64,000 bases of DNA from an uncultured bacterium (GCA_905215065.1 CAJMOF010000001.1:115279-179278); one strand, 5' to 3'. Counted from the stretch's first letter, positions 39,163 through 49,127 are shown. Program-made: numbers and translations. Notes: generated by a model not told the origin, from the letters alone.

Positions 39163-40279
39163 AGTCCTTCATGCTGTTCCAGATATGAATTCTGGCGGTA
39201 TTGAAAACTACATCATGAATATGTATCGAATTATTGATCGCGATACTGTGCATTTTGACTTTCTAGTCCATCACAATTCACGAGGGTTCTTCGATGATGA
39301 GATAGAGGAGCTTGGAGGCCGTATTTATCGTTTGCCTGTTTTGGATAATAAGAATGTTATCTCTTATTGGCACGAGCTAAAGAGGTTGTACTCTGGAAAC
39401 AAATGGGATGTGGTTCATGGCCATGCCGCGAGTCTTGCGGGTCTTTATCTGTTTGCTGCCGAGAATGCTGGCGTACGTGCCCGCATAGCACATAGCCACG
39501 GAGCTTCCTATCTTCGAACACCAAAGGGGTATACAAAAAAACTGCTCTTTAAGACTGCTGGAATTCACGCGAATATTCGCCTTGCGTGTTCTACAGAAGC
39601 GGGCAAATATCTTTTTGGCGATAGACAATTCTATTTAGCTAAGAATGCAATTGATTCTGAGCGGTTTTCATTTAATCAAGATGATCGCGATCGTATTAGG
39701 CGCAGCTTGGGGATTGTTCCGGGACAATTGTTGGTTGGTCATATGGGTCGCTTTAATTTGCAGAAAAATCATCAGTTTTTGATTGAGATTTTTGAAGAGA
39801 TTGTTCGGTTGAAACCAGATAGCTGTCTATTGCTGGTGGGTACTGGCGAACTTGAGGGCTCGATACGAAATCTCGTTTCTAGTAAAGGGCTGAATGGCAA
39901 GGTTATCTTCCAATCTGTTACTGATGAGCCCCAGGCCTACTATTCAGCTATGGATGCATTTGTTTTGCCCTCCCTGTTCGAGGGTCTTCCCTTGGTGGGA
40001 ATTGAGGCGCAATGCAGCGGTTTACCGAGCTATTTTTCCTCTGAGATTACGAAAGAAGTTGTCATTTCTGATATTACAGAGTTTTTAGATTTGAATGCTG
40101 GTCCCGTTGCCTGGGCACAACAAATCGTTGGCGCATCATCGTGCATCAATCGTAGAGCCTATGCAGATTGCGCCGCTATTCACGGTTTTGATTTTAGGGA
40201 TAACACGAAAAAGATGACGGATTTTTATTTGGCTGCTGCTACAGGGAGGTTTGAGTCTATTGGCTCCATACTGGATTAG
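39155..40279 (+). CDS. Family 4 (GT-B) glycosyltransferase
   Basis: 374 residues. N-terminal VLHAVPDMNSGGIENYIMN is typical of EpsF-like GT4 enzymes; the C-terminal donor-binding region has GHMGRFNLQKNHQFLIE and PSLFEGLPLVGIEAQ, containing the EX7E-type site. AGGAGG lies 4 nt before ATG 39155. Its stop overlaps the next gene's start region. Confidence 0.87.
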   Translation: MIKVLHAVPDMNSGGIENYIMNMYRIIDRDTVHFDFLVHHNSRGFFDDEIEELGGRIYRLPVLDNKNVISYWHELKRLYSGNKWDVVHGHAASLAGLYLFAAENAGVRARIAHSHGASYLRTPKGYTKKLLFKTAGIHANIRLACSTEAGKYLFGDRQFYLAKNAIDSERFSFNQDDRDRIRRSLGIVPGQLLVGHMGRFNLQKNHQFLIEIFEEIVRLKPDSCLLLVGTGELEGSIRNLVSSKGLNGKVIFQSVTDEPQAYYSAMDAFVLPSLFEGLPLVGIEAQCSGLPSYFSSEITKEVVISDITEFLDLNAGPVAWAQQIVGASSCINRRAYADCAAIHGFDFRDNTKKMTDFYLAAATGRFESIGSILD

Positions 40280-41366
40280 CCTTCTGCTTGCGGTTGGTTT
40301 TATGCTACTAGCTCAGAGACCTTTGAACTCAGTGGCGGCGACATCCCGGTCTGCAATCTCTGCCCGCGACGGACGAGATTATTCGCGCTGGGGCGTTGTC
40401 GCCTCCGCACTTGTTTTCATTATTCTTACTGGCTTTCGTTATGGTGTTGGGCAAGATTATTTTTATACTTACGTGCCTTACTTCTATCGTGTGCGTTCGG
40501 GTTTGGGGTTCCAGGAAATGGAAATCGGCTATTACGCCCTCAATTACCTTGTCGCTCGTTTTACAGATAACCCTCTGCCCGTATTCCTGGTATGTTCTGT
40601 AGCATTTTTCGCGTTGACATATGCTGCCATTATGCGTGAATCTTCTCATCCCGCATTCTCCGTCTTCCTCCTATTTGGGATGTCTTATTTGTTTATCTAC
40701 ATGAACGCCATGAGGCAGATGCTTGCGGTTTCCATTTTGTTGTTTTCGCTTCGTTATATAGAGGAGAGAGATCCGGTTAAATTTGCGGTCTGCGTTGCGA
40801 TAGCGAGCACGTTTCACTCAAGTTCGCTTGTATTTATCGCTGCATACTATTTTCCGCGTCTTAAAATTACTCCATGCATTTGTTTGGTTTTGGTGTCGGG
40901 ATTTTTACTTCTTAAGGTCCCCATTGCATCTTTCGTTAATACCATCATTGCCAAAACTCAATACGCTGGCTATATCGGATCCATCTTTGATACGGGCGAA
41001 AGTGGGAATGTCGTTATCGCGTTGAATGTCGTGGTCCTATTATTTTCCGCGATTGTACCTAAGCTGTATGGCGGTGCTTATTCCGAACGCTATCGTATTC
41101 TTCTCTGGTGCCAGCTTGTTGCGACATCAATTGCAATCTTATCCGGTCTGATTCCGCTTTCTCAGCGTTTGCGCTGGGTTTTTTCTCTGCCTTCTGTAAT
41201 TCTTTTGCCTCTGGCAATCGACTCGATATCGAATATCAAATTGAAGTTCCTGATTCAGTTGGTGATTGTTGTTCTATATATCGTGTATATCGCTATCACA
41301 ATCGGGATGTGGAATGGCAATAACGTCGTCCCATATCACTCCATATTAATGAAAGGCTCCTTATGA
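40260..41366 (+). CDS. EpsG/Wzy-like polysaccharide polymerase
   Basis: About 368 residues with 10 or more hydrophobic helices, FRYGVGQDYFYTY and the MNAMRQMLAVSI stretch characteristic of the EpsG family. It would polymerise flipped repeat units outside the membrane. Start is TTG 40260 (GGGAGG at 40244-40249) rather than TTG 40251, which is too close to the ribosome site. The stop overlaps the next ATG as ATGA. Confidence 0.82.
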   Translation: MAPYWISLLLAVGFMLLAQRPLNSVAATSRSAISARDGRDYSRWGVVASALVFIILTGFRYGVGQDYFYTYVPYFYRVRSGLGFQEMEIGYYALNYLVARFTDNPLPVFLVCSVAFFALTYAAIMRESSHPAFSVFLLFGMSYLFIYMNAMRQMLAVSILLFSLRYIEERDPVKFAVCVAIASTFHSSSLVFIAAYYFPRLKITPCICLVLVSGFLLLKVPIASFVNTIIAKTQYAGYIGSIFDTGESGNVVIALNVVVLLFSAIVPKLYGGAYSERYRILLWCQLVATSIAILSGLIPLSQRLRWVFSLPSVILLPLAIDSISNIKLKFLIQLVIVVLYIVYIAITIGMWNGNNVVPYHSILMKGSL

Positions 41367-42325
41367 GATCTCCTAATATAAGTTTGATAATCCCTGTCTA
41401 TAACGTTGAGGATTATTTGCCTGATTGTTTAGATAGTGTTCTTGCGCAAAGCTATGCCGATTTTGAAGTAATAGCGGTGAACGATGGTTCTACGGACAGA
41501 TCGCGAGAGATTCTTGCTGATTATGCGAAAAAGGATTCGCGTATTCGGATTATTGACCAAGCGAATAGGGGTCTTGCTGGCGCGCGCAATACTGGAGTTG
41601 CTGCGGCGAATGGTATGTATATCGCTTTTGTTGATTCAGATGACTACATTGATTCCGACTATTTATCTGTTATGTATTCAAATGCCAATGAGTTTAATGC
41701 CGATATTTCCATTTCTGGGCGATATATCGATTGCGGTGGACAGTCTAGCCATGAAATTCGTCCGGCTTTTACAAGTAAACGCCTTGGGCCGATTGAGGCT
41801 GCTCGAGCTCTAAACTCGTACCGTTCCTTTGATATGTCAATGAACGGAAAGTTATTTCTTGCCAGCTTATTTAAAGGCCTGGCGTTTCCGGAAGGCAAGA
41901 ACTCCGAAGATCAATTCATGTGCTATCGCTTAATTTTAAGATCAAATTGTTCTTATTATGAGGATAGGCCGTTATATTACTATCGGCATAGAGAAGGAAG
42001 TATATCGAGAAGTTCTAGTGTTAACGTGTTTCCAATCGAGGCATCCCATGAACAGCTCGAATATATCCGCAGGCATGTGCCTGCTTTGATTAATGTCGCT
42101 GAGACTTCGTGCTTTTTTTCTCAGGTCGCTGTTTACAATGCGTTTGCCGTAAGAGACCTCGAAATGCCGAATGAAATCGCAAATGTTGTTCTAAAGGAGC
42201 CAAAACGTTTTCTCGGAAGCGTTATCCGGAATGAGGATATTCCTGGCTTCAAAAAAATACAGGCTATTACATATTGTTTTGCGAGGCCTGTTTACAAAGC
42301 TGTTTATCTTGCTAAGAAAGGATAA
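41363..42325 (+). CDS. Family 2 glycosyltransferase
   Basis: 320 residues. Classical GT2: ISLIIPVYNVEDYLPDCLDS, VNDGSTDRS, NRGLAGARNTG and VDSDDYID as the metal-binding DxD. C-terminal half is less conserved. Low GC, as for the rest of the cluster. Confidence 0.9.
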   Translation: MRSPNISLIIPVYNVEDYLPDCLDSVLAQSYADFEVIAVNDGSTDRSREILADYAKKDSRIRIIDQANRGLAGARNTGVAAANGMYIAFVDSDDYIDSDYLSVMYSNANEFNADISISGRYIDCGGQSSHEIRPAFTSKRLGPIEAARALNSYRSFDMSMNGKLFLASLFKGLAFPEGKNSEDQFMCYRLILRSNCSYYEDRPLYYYRHREGSISRSSSVNVFPIEASHEQLEYIRRHVPALINVAETSCFFSQVAVYNAFAVRDLEMPNEIANVVLKEPKRFLGSVIRNEDIPGFKKIQAITYCFARPVYKAVYLAKKG

Positions 42326-42328
42326 TTT

Positions 42329-43456
42329 ATGTCAAAAGTTGCTTTGATTACCCTGCACACCGTTTCAAATTACGGGTCCTGCTTGCAAACCTTTGCGACT
42401 CAAAAACTATTTGAATCGCTCGGATGGGAAGTTGAGGTTATTGATTACTATCGAGCAGATAATCTGCCTGAGTATGCAGTTGAGAAAGCATTTATGGGTA
42501 GAAGAATGCAGAAGTTTCAAGGTGTTTGGGATAGGGCTCCTTGGTTGAAGCGTTTGCTCTCTGTTCCTATGGGTGCGATCGTTAAGCGTCAAAGGAAACC
42601 GTTTGATGATTTTAGGTCTAAGTATCTTCACCTTTCTAAGCGTATGTATCGCTCTGCCGATGAGCTTGAACTTTATCCCCCTGTAGCGGATGTATATTGC
42701 ACCGGTTCTGATCAGGTTTGGAATAGTGTTTGGAACAATGGCTTCGAAAAGCCTTTCTATCTTACGTTTGCACCGGAAGGGAAACCGCGTATTTCTTTTG
42801 CCGCAAGCATCGGAAGAAATGAAGTTGATGATTGGGAGAAGCCTTTGATGAAGGAGGCTTTATCGCAATACAAGGCTATTTCCATGCGTGAATCATCTGG
42901 AATTGGGATTTTAAATGATTTAGGATTCAGCGATGCGCAGCTGGTCTTGGACCCAACCCTCATGCTTAATAAGCATGATTGGGAATCCATTGCCAAGATG
43001 CCCGAGGGAATTGATGGCCCTTATTTACTTGTATATCAACTTAACAAGAGCAAGGCATTCGTTGACTACGTCGAGGCGGTCGCAAAGAAGTATGGTTTGA
43101 ATGTAGTTAAAATCTCATACGGCATTTATGATGTCATGAAATCTGCCAAGACACTCATCGCCCCGTCTGTTGAGGAGTTTGTTGGTCTATTTCTCAATGC
43201 TTCATATGTGATTACTGACTCTTTTCATGCGACAGCGTATTCTTTGAATTTTGGAATTCCGTTTACCGCCATTGCACCTGAACGCTTTAGCACTCGCATT
43301 GCGAGTGTTCTTGCGCTGACTGGCACGGAGGATCGGATGTTGGCTTCACAACAGGACATTGCCATGTATGAGCGCCAAATTGACTTCGAGTATGCTACCG
43401 AGAAATTGGATGAGATGCGGAAAAAGAGCATCGCATTCCTTGAGGAGGCGTTGTAG
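42329..43456 (+). CDS. Polysaccharide pyruvyl transferase family protein
   Basis: 375 residues. N-terminal TLHTVSNYGSCLQTFATQ, central YCTGSDQVWN, and C-terminal VITDSFHATAYSLNFGIPF are pyruvyl-transferase (CsaB-like) motifs. It would add a pyruvate ketal from phosphoenolpyruvate to a sugar, giving an acidic polymer. Proteins of this type often sit next to the F420-dehydrogenase-like gene found two genes downstream. Confidence 0.87.
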   Translation: MSKVALITLHTVSNYGSCLQTFATQKLFESLGWEVEVIDYYRADNLPEYAVEKAFMGRRMQKFQGVWDRAPWLKRLLSVPMGAIVKRQRKPFDDFRSKYLHLSKRMYRSADELELYPPVADVYCTGSDQVWNSVWNNGFEKPFYLTFAPEGKPRISFAASIGRNEVDDWEKPLMKEALSQYKAISMRESSGIGILNDLGFSDAQLVLDPTLMLNKHDWESIAKMPEGIDGPYLLVYQLNKSKAFVDYVEAVAKKYGLNVVKISYGIYDVMKSAKTLIAPSVEEFVGLFLNASYVITDSFHATAYSLNFGIPFTAIAPERFSTRIASVLALTGTEDRMLASQQDIAMYERQIDFEYATEKLDEMRKKSIAFLEEAL

Positions 43457-43458
43457 AT

Positions 43459-44880
43459 TTGGGAGATACCTTAGTTAATAGCAAGAGTTCTGGATTCCTT
43501 TCGTTTGCAAAATCGACCGGTATCTTTTTTGTGGGTAGCTCGATGAGTAAAATAATTACCCTATTGCTAATTCCTCTCTACACAAATGTGCTTCCAACTC
43601 AGGACTATGGCTACTATGACTTGTCGATTACATACGCCACTCTACTGACCTCGTTTTTGTACTGTGATATCTGGTCAAGTGTCATGCGTATGATGCGTGA
43701 TGATCTAGAGGGCGAGGCACCCTGGAAAGTAATTGCATCTGGTTGGGTTATTTTTGCTGTTTCTACCATCTTGTACATATTAATTGCCCTCGGCCTCTCT
43801 CTGTTCATTGATATCCCGTCGCTCGGTTTGATTTTGATTTATGGAGTGACAACTAACTGCCAGTCAATGTTTTCCGGTATTGCCAGAGGCAAGGGGAATA
43901 ATGTTGATTTTGCCATTTCGGGTGTTCTTTGCACTTTGCTCAATGTGGGCCTGAACCTATTTTTGATTCTGCTCCTTCATTTGGGTTATGAATCTTTATA
44001 TATTTCGTACGCGGCGGGTTTTACGATTCAATGCGTGTATCTATTTTGCCGTATGGAAATGTGGAATCATATTCATAAACCAGATTCAAACCAAGTGCGT
44101 GATTTGTTCATTTATTCTGCCCCGTTGGGTATTAACTCTGTTGCTTACTGGTTTCTTACAAGTTTGAGTCGCGTTGCAGTATCGACGGTGCTTTCACTTT
44201 CAGCAAATGGCGTCTTTGCGATTGGTTCAAAATTTGGATCGACGGTTGCATTGGCGACGACTTGTTTTACACTTGCCTGGCAGGATGTCGCTTTTACGAG
44301 TGAAATTAAGCCCGCTTCATTTTATTCTCGTGCAATTTCACAATACACCGGATTTCTTTTGTCGAGTACAGCTGTTCTTCTTCCGGTGATCTCTCTCGCA
44401 TTTCCTATCCTTGTGGGTTCGTCATATTCAGCTGCATATTCTGTCGTGCCTTCGTTTCTTTGGGTTGCGGTTGTGAGTGCGGTCTCTACATTCATTGGAA
44501 ACATTTTTTATGTCATCAAGGATACAAAGACTATTGGCGTATCGATGGTCATTTCATGTATTGCGAATGGCATTCTCGTATATCCCTTAACTGAATATTT
44601 TGGCTGCTTTGGCTCAAATTTATCGGTTTTAATTTCTTTCATATTGAACATTGTCATTCGATGCGCAATTCTTGAAAAGAGAATTGGGATTTTTGTTGAG
44701 CTTCGTTCGTTCCTTCTTCCAGCAGTGCTTTTGATTGTATGTTCTGCAGCTTATTTCTCTGGGTCATTTGATTTAAATGCTTTGAGCCTCGTATTCTCTA
44801 TATTCGGTACTTTTATGTTGTACAGATCTAGAATCTCTACGCTCTTATCGGCAGTCTTTTTGAAAGTATCTAGGAGGTAG
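43459..44880 (+). CDS. Wzx-type repeat-unit flippase (MOP superfamily)
   Basis: 473 residues, about 12-14 hydrophobic helices, beginning with the typical STGIFFVGSSMSKIITLLLIPLY-like first helices followed by DYGYYDL. It would move the lipid-linked repeat unit across the membrane. TTG start 43459 has GAGGAGG 8 nt upstream. Confidence 0.87.
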   Translation: MGDTLVNSKSSGFLSFAKSTGIFFVGSSMSKIITLLLIPLYTNVLPTQDYGYYDLSITYATLLTSFLYCDIWSSVMRMMRDDLEGEAPWKVIASGWVIFAVSTILYILIALGLSLFIDIPSLGLILIYGVTTNCQSMFSGIARGKGNNVDFAISGVLCTLLNVGLNLFLILLLHLGYESLYISYAAGFTIQCVYLFCRMEMWNHIHKPDSNQVRDLFIYSAPLGINSVAYWFLTSLSRVAVSTVLSLSANGVFAIGSKFGSTVALATTCFTLAWQDVAFTSEIKPASFYSRAISQYTGFLLSSTAVLLPVISLAFPILVGSSYSAAYSVVPSFLWVAVVSAVSTFIGNIFYVIKDTKTIGVSMVISCIANGILVYPLTEYFGCFGSNLSVLISFILNIVIRCAILEKRIGIFVELRSFLLPAVLLIVCSAAYFSGSFDLNALSLVFSIFGTFMLYRSRISTLLSAVFLKVSRR

Positions 44881-44883
44881 TTA

Positions 44884-45924
44884 ATGGAATTTCATGAGCC
44901 CCTTGCTGTTTATGCTATTAAAGATCGGGATGAAGTATCACTTCAGCGCGCCGCTTCTGGAGGAGCTTTCTCTGTCCTGGCGCGACCGATTATTGCAATG
45001 GGCGGTATCGTCTTCGGGGCAAAAATGCAGGATGGAGGATTTGTCGCTCATGAAAAGGCAGAAACGCTTCAGGAGCTTGCTAGTTTGCAGGGCAGCGCCT
45101 ATGTTCAAAGTGACATCTCTTGCATATTTGATTCCGTGGTTGAGTGCTTGAAATCAGACCGGCTTGTTATGTTTGTCGGGCTTCCGTGTCAGTGCGCTGC
45201 CGTGTTGGCGTACGTTCAGTTGAAGTTGCATTCAGATTCTCTTCTTAAGCGATTGCTGCTCTGTGACCTTATCTGTCATGGTGCCCCTAATAATGAGCTA
45301 TTTCGGGCTCATCAGCTCTGGTTGGCGCGTAAGCAAAAAGCGGATGACGGAATCCATTCATTTCGTTTTCGTACGAAGAAAAAAGGCTGGGGTCTCTACT
45401 ACTATTATTATTACTACAGGAACGGTAAAAAAATAGAGGTATGTGAGCCGGGCGATAATGATCCATATTATGCAGCCTTTCTCAGGGGAGAGACGTACAG
45501 AGAGTCATGCTATAAATGCCCGTTTTCCAAGCGCGAGCGTGTAACTGACTTTACGATAGGAGATTACTGGGGTATTGAGTCTGCTCATCCTGATTTTTAC
45601 GACCCGAATGGTGTTTCTCTGCTCTTGGTTAACAGCTTGAAAGGGGTGCAGTTTTTCAAGCAGTATTCTTCTAGGGAATGCAAATATGTTGTTTCCAATA
45701 TACAGCTTGTCTCTAGAGAAAACCATAATTTGAATAGCCCGACAGTTAGGCCAACATCGAGGGACGATCTGCTTTGCGCGATTGCCAACCATAGGTCTTA
45801 TGGAGATCTTGAGGCGTTGTTTGATACTACCCTTAAGCCAAGGTTGACTGTTAAACGTCTTGCAAAACAGCTACTACCTTCTGATCTTTATGGTTCAATT
45901 AAGAGAATCGTGAGGAAGGGATAA
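44884..45924 (+). CDS. Coenzyme F420 hydrogenase/dehydrogenase beta-subunit-like protein (no ferredoxin domain)
   Basis: 346 residues. AASGGAFSVLAR, GLPCQCAA, DLICHGAPNNELF, CYKCPFSKRERVTDFTIGDYWG match the FrhB-like family of exopolysaccharide clusters. Members usually begin with a 4Fe-4S ferredoxin domain; here that domain is a separate downstream gene. It contains a run of seven tyrosines near residue 173 from a TAY/TAT-rich tract. It probably reduces or modifies a sugar with a flavin or deazaflavin; the reaction is unknown. Confidence 0.82.
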   Translation: MEFHEPLAVYAIKDRDEVSLQRAASGGAFSVLARPIIAMGGIVFGAKMQDGGFVAHEKAETLQELASLQGSAYVQSDISCIFDSVVECLKSDRLVMFVGLPCQCAAVLAYVQLKLHSDSLLKRLLLCDLICHGAPNNELFRAHQLWLARKQKADDGIHSFRFRTKKKGWGLYYYYYYYRNGKKIEVCEPGDNDPYYAAFLRGETYRESCYKCPFSKRERVTDFTIGDYWGIESAHPDFYDPNGVSLLLVNSLKGVQFFKQYSSRECKYVVSNIQLVSRENHNLNSPTVRPTSRDDLLCAIANHRSYGDLEALFDTTLKPRLTVKRLAKQLLPSDLYGSIKRIVRKG

Positions 45925-46130
45925 TGGAATATAAGCCGACTGTGGAAGTAGTAATAGAAAGTTCTCTCTGTTGTGGTTGTTTGTGTTGTGGAGCGGCGTG
46001 CCCGTTCAACGCCATTGAACCTACATGTGACAAATATGGGTATGTTGTTCCTATTGTTGATGGTGACAAATGCCGCGAATGTGGCATTTGCCTTAGATGT
46101 TGTCCCATGTCAGATTTTATTAGTGGATAA
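45924..46130 (+). CDS. Small 2x[4Fe-4S] ferredoxin
   Basis: 68 residues with two cluster motifs: CCGCLCCGAACP and CRECGICLRCCP. The ATG overlaps the previous stop by one base. It looks like the ferredoxin module normally fused to the N-terminus of FrhB-like proteins, here split off and placed after. Last gene of the operon. Confidence 0.85.
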   Translation: MEYKPTVEVVIESSLCCGCLCCGAACPFNAIEPTCDKYGYVVPIVDGDKCRECGICLRCCPMSDFISG

Positions 46131-46160
46131 GCTTGACATCATCATTGGATGTATTTTTAT

Positions 46161-46200
46161 GGGCGCCGGGGTGGACTTTCACCCTGGTGTTCTTTCTTTT
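46161..46200 (+). terminator. Terminator of the polysaccharide operon
   Basis: CCGGGGTG (46166-46173) with CACCCTGG (46180-46187), extended by wobble pairs, followed by TTTCTTTT. Confidence 0.75.
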
Positions 46201-46274
46201 ATGGCGGCATGCTGGATATAAATGGCATTAAATAAGCCTGTCATTTAAAGACTGACGTTTAAGGAAAGGTACCG

Positions 46275-46825
46275 TCAAGATTTTTTCGCAAATTGATTTA
46301 GCCGTCCTCGGCCCCGTCCTCTTCTAGCCCTCCGCCTTTCCCTCAGCTCGTCCATCTCCTCCAGCTTCGACATGTCCAGGTACCTCCTCTTGCCCCGCTC
46401 GTGCTCCACTATGTACTTCAGCCTCGCCGTCACTAGCATGAGGGCCGAGTTGCCGTTCGGGAAAGTCCCGACGACCCTCGTTCTCCTCCTGATCTCGCGG
46501 TTGATGCGCTCGGCCCCGTTGTTCTTCCTGATCCGGCGCCAGTGCGCGGGCGGGAATTCCGTGTAGGCAAGCATCTCGGCGAACCTGTCGAGCATCGTCC
46601 CCGCGGCCGCCCCGCAGAGCTTCGGCGCGCTGAGATCGACTTTCCCAGCCCCGGTGACGAGCCATCTCGCGTACTGGCCGCTGCGGTAGGTCTCCTGGCC
46701 CACCGTCCTCTCGTAGCGCGTTCGGCCCTGACAAGCTCGGACGCCTCCTCGTCGAGCAGCGCGTCGAGCGGCCCCTCGTCTACCGTTGCGATGTTCGCAG
46801 ACGCGGCCCGTGCCTCCTTCGTCAA
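46275..46825 (-). pseudogene. Degenerate IS256/Mutator-type transposase
   Basis: Read on the minus strand, an N-terminal-type segment ending SELVRAER is in one frame. After a frameshift comes GQETYRSGQYARWLVTGAG and DLSAPKL. The sequence then jumps to the C-terminal part EFPPAHWRRIRKNNGAERIN, REIRRRTRVVGTFPNGNSA. The central catalytic region is missing, so there is both a frameshift and an internal deletion. GC is higher than in the flanks. No terminal inverted repeats could be assigned. Confidence 0.8.
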
Positions 46826-47322
46826 TGATTAGTTGTTTAGCCGCTGGAAATCATATGGCGGGGCGCGGGCCGTGTTCCGCTGTGCGGTTGCCAATTTGCG
46901 TTAGAAATTGTGCGTTACCACCGTCTGACGAAAAACTAATAAACAATGGTTCTGCTGCACGCGCATGGGGGTAATATCTACTCAGACGTTCAGTGTCTGG
47001 AGCATGACGTTTTATGTCCGCACGTTGACCTTTCTATGAGGTTAACTGATTGCTGGGGGTTGTCATGCCGCTATACGATGAAGCATTTCTACATACTAAT
47101 AATTTTTGCGAGATGGCGCTTAGGTCATCTCGCTGATTGCTGCAGATTGATATCTATTTCCGTGCCGCGATGGCGTTTCATGTTCTGGGGTTAGGTTTCC
47201 TGCTTTGGCCTACGCCATCCAACATCTCTCTATCTACGTTTATATCAAACTGAATGGGCTGGATGAAGGCCATTTGTCCGTCGCCCTTTGGAGATATATC
47301 TGCAAATTAGATTGGAGCAGAA
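46826..47322. other. Gene-free stretch before the defence island
   Basis: About 500 bp with no credible gene on either strand; short open frames lack ribosome sites and family features. AT-richer than the IS remnant. It probably carries the promoter of the DUF4062 gene, but no clear -35/-10 pair was found. Confidence 0.5.
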
Positions 47323-48369
47323 ATGCAAAGGAAGATGTACACCGCATTTGTATCCTCCGTATCTTCTCTTAAAGAGGAGCGCAGAGCGACACTCGATGTT
47401 CTTCTTGATTTGGACGTATTTCCAGTGGCAACTGAGCATTTCGTAATCCAATCAAAGGATGGGATAAATGATATCGAGCGGCTTATAGACGACTCTGATT
47501 TCTTTATCCTTCTTATGGGTAGTGAATACGGTCCCAAGAATAAGATTGGCGAATTTACCGGTAGTTGGACTGAATATGAGCTTGTGTACGCACTGGAACA
47601 CGCTCGAAGCAACAACACTAAGATCATTATTATTGAGCTGCCAGAGCTAAAACGCATCTCGTCGTTGTCTTCTTCCGAAAAGGAGACTTTGAAGACTTCG
47701 GAAAAGAACCAGCTTGGTTTCTTGGATCGCTTTAATGGAAACACCATTTGCCAAGTTACAGATATCAGTTCTTTAAGATCGACGCTGTCTACCTTTATCG
47801 AGGGCAATAGGCGCGCAAATTCGGCATCTGGTTGGGTGCGAGCGTTGTCCGCACAGGGCTGTTTTGGTATTGAGTTTGGACGGACCTATCGTCAAGTTCA
47901 TCTTTCGCCGAATGATGATACGTATATTCGAGTCGGGACCGCAGTTTTTAGCTGCAGTAAGCAGTCGGCTACGATGGTTCATGTCGATGGAGTCAACCAT
48001 AAGGCGAGTCTTGACGCTAGCGGAAATATTATCCCTCGCAACGGAAGGAGCAAGACGGAATGGCAAGGCGAATACTCTTGCCAAGACGGAAGGCTGTGCG
48101 GTGTCTATGAGGCATATAGACGGGACAACGGAGCGTTTGGCGGTAAATCTGTGACTGCGGGACATCGTCGTGGCGTCCATGAATTTGCAATTTCCGATGG
48201 CTCGGAGGCGTTTATGGATGGAACATTTCAAGATGCTGTTGGCAGAAACAATATAAACATAGCCTGCAAGTCTGGCGAGATTTACTTCTTTGAGAGCGAG
48301 GATCTTATGAATCGTTTCCTCAAGCGCGAATGTCCTGAATTGTTTTGTACGTTGCCGGCGGAGGGGTAA
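47323..48369 (+). CDS. DUF4062 domain protein
   Basis: 348 residues. N-terminal ~110 residues match DUF4062: YTAFVSSVSSLKEERRA, then ERLIDDSDFFILLMGSEYG and SWTEYELVYALEHA. DUF4062 is a Rossmann-like domain seen in bacterial conflict systems and in eukaryotic NLR-like NWD1. The C-terminal ~190 residues (from about GWVRALSAQG) are beta-rich and unrecognised. GGAG lies 5 nt before the ATG. Two nt separate it from the following phosphatase gene. Defence role is inferred from context. Confidence 0.75.
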   Translation: MQRKMYTAFVSSVSSLKEERRATLDVLLDLDVFPVATEHFVIQSKDGINDIERLIDDSDFFILLMGSEYGPKNKIGEFTGSWTEYELVYALEHARSNNTKIIIIELPELKRISSLSSSEKETLKTSEKNQLGFLDRFNGNTICQVTDISSLRSTLSTFIEGNRRANSASGWVRALSAQGCFGIEFGRTYRQVHLSPNDDTYIRVGTAVFSCSKQSATMVHVDGVNHKASLDASGNIIPRNGRSKTEWQGEYSCQDGRLCGVYEAYRRDNGAFGGKSVTAGHRRGVHEFAISDGSEAFMDGTFQDAVGRNNINIACKSGEIYFFESEDLMNRFLKRECPELFCTLPAEG

Positions 48370-48371
48370 AA

Positions 48372-49127
48372 ATGGACTATCAAGCGATTATTGATGTTGT
48401 TAAGTCTGTCAAACCACTTTTCTTTGATAGCGATCTGAGGTCTCAGTCCTCAATGAAGGGAGACGCTGACTTTGTTACGCAAGTCGATTTAAAGATTAGC
48501 TCGTATGTTAAGTCTGCACTTGCTGAGTTAACGCCTGAAATAGGTTTTATGAGCGAGGAGGAAGACCCTGGCGAGGTGAAGCCTACTCGTTGGATTCTTG
48601 ATCCTGTTGACGGTACTACAAATCTTGTTTTTGATTATCGTGCAAGCACTATCTCGTTAGCACTTGTCCGTGATGAAAAGCCTGTTTTTGGCATTGTTTA
48701 CAATCCCTATAGCGATGAATTATTTACTGCTCAAAAGGGCTTAGGGGCTTTTTTGAATGGTAACAAAATTCAAGCATCCGACCGTGAGCTTACTAATTGC
48801 CTTATTGAGTTTGGCGCTGGTTCAACGCATAAAGACGGCGCTCATGAGATTTTCGGTATCGCCGAAAAAGTATTTTGCGACTGCCTGGATTTGCGTCGCA
48901 TGTGTTCTTCTGCGCTGGCAATCTGCTATATAGCCTGCGGAAGGTCTAATGGCTATTTCGAAAAAAGGCTGAAGCCTTGGGATTATGCCGCTGCCGCTCT
49001 TATCTTGGAAGAGGCGGGAGGGCTCTCTTCGGAGTGGAATGGACAGCCTCTTCAGTATAAATTTGCTTGCAGCTTTATCTGCGGGTCGCAGACGGCGTTT
49101 GAATATTTAAAGGGAGTTGTTTCTTAA
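48372..49127 (+). CDS. Inositol monophosphatase-family phosphatase
   Basis: 251 residues. Mg-dependent phosphatase motifs are complete: GDADFVTQVD, MSEEE, WILDPVDGTTN and PWDYAAAALILEEAGG. The family acts on inositol phosphates, fructose-1,6-bisphosphate or 3'-phosphoadenosine nucleotides (CysQ type); the substrate is not evident. Coupled to the DUF4062 gene (2-nt gap) and of similar low GC, so it probably belongs to the island rather than to core metabolism. Confidence 0.85.
   Translation: MDYQAIIDVVKSVKPLFFDSDLRSQSSMKGDADFVTQVDLKISSYVKSALAELTPEIGFMSEEEDPGEVKPTRWILDPVDGTTNLVFDYRASTISLALVRDEKPVFGIVYNPYSDELFTAQKGLGAFLNGNKIQASDRELTNCLIEFGAGSTHKDGAHEIFGIAEKVFCDCLDLRRMCSSALAICYIACGRSNGYFEKRLKPWDYAAAALILEEAGGLSSEWNGQPLQYKFACSFICGSQTAFEYLKGVVS

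Noticed and set aside
45398..45425. Triplet-like TAY tract as a phase-variable repeat
   Set aside because: Codons are mixed TAC/TAT and not a pure repeat, so slippage is unlikely; a change would be in frame anyway.
46946..47194. 82-codon frame in the gene-free stretch
   Set aside because: No ribosome site, odd composition, no recognisable feature.
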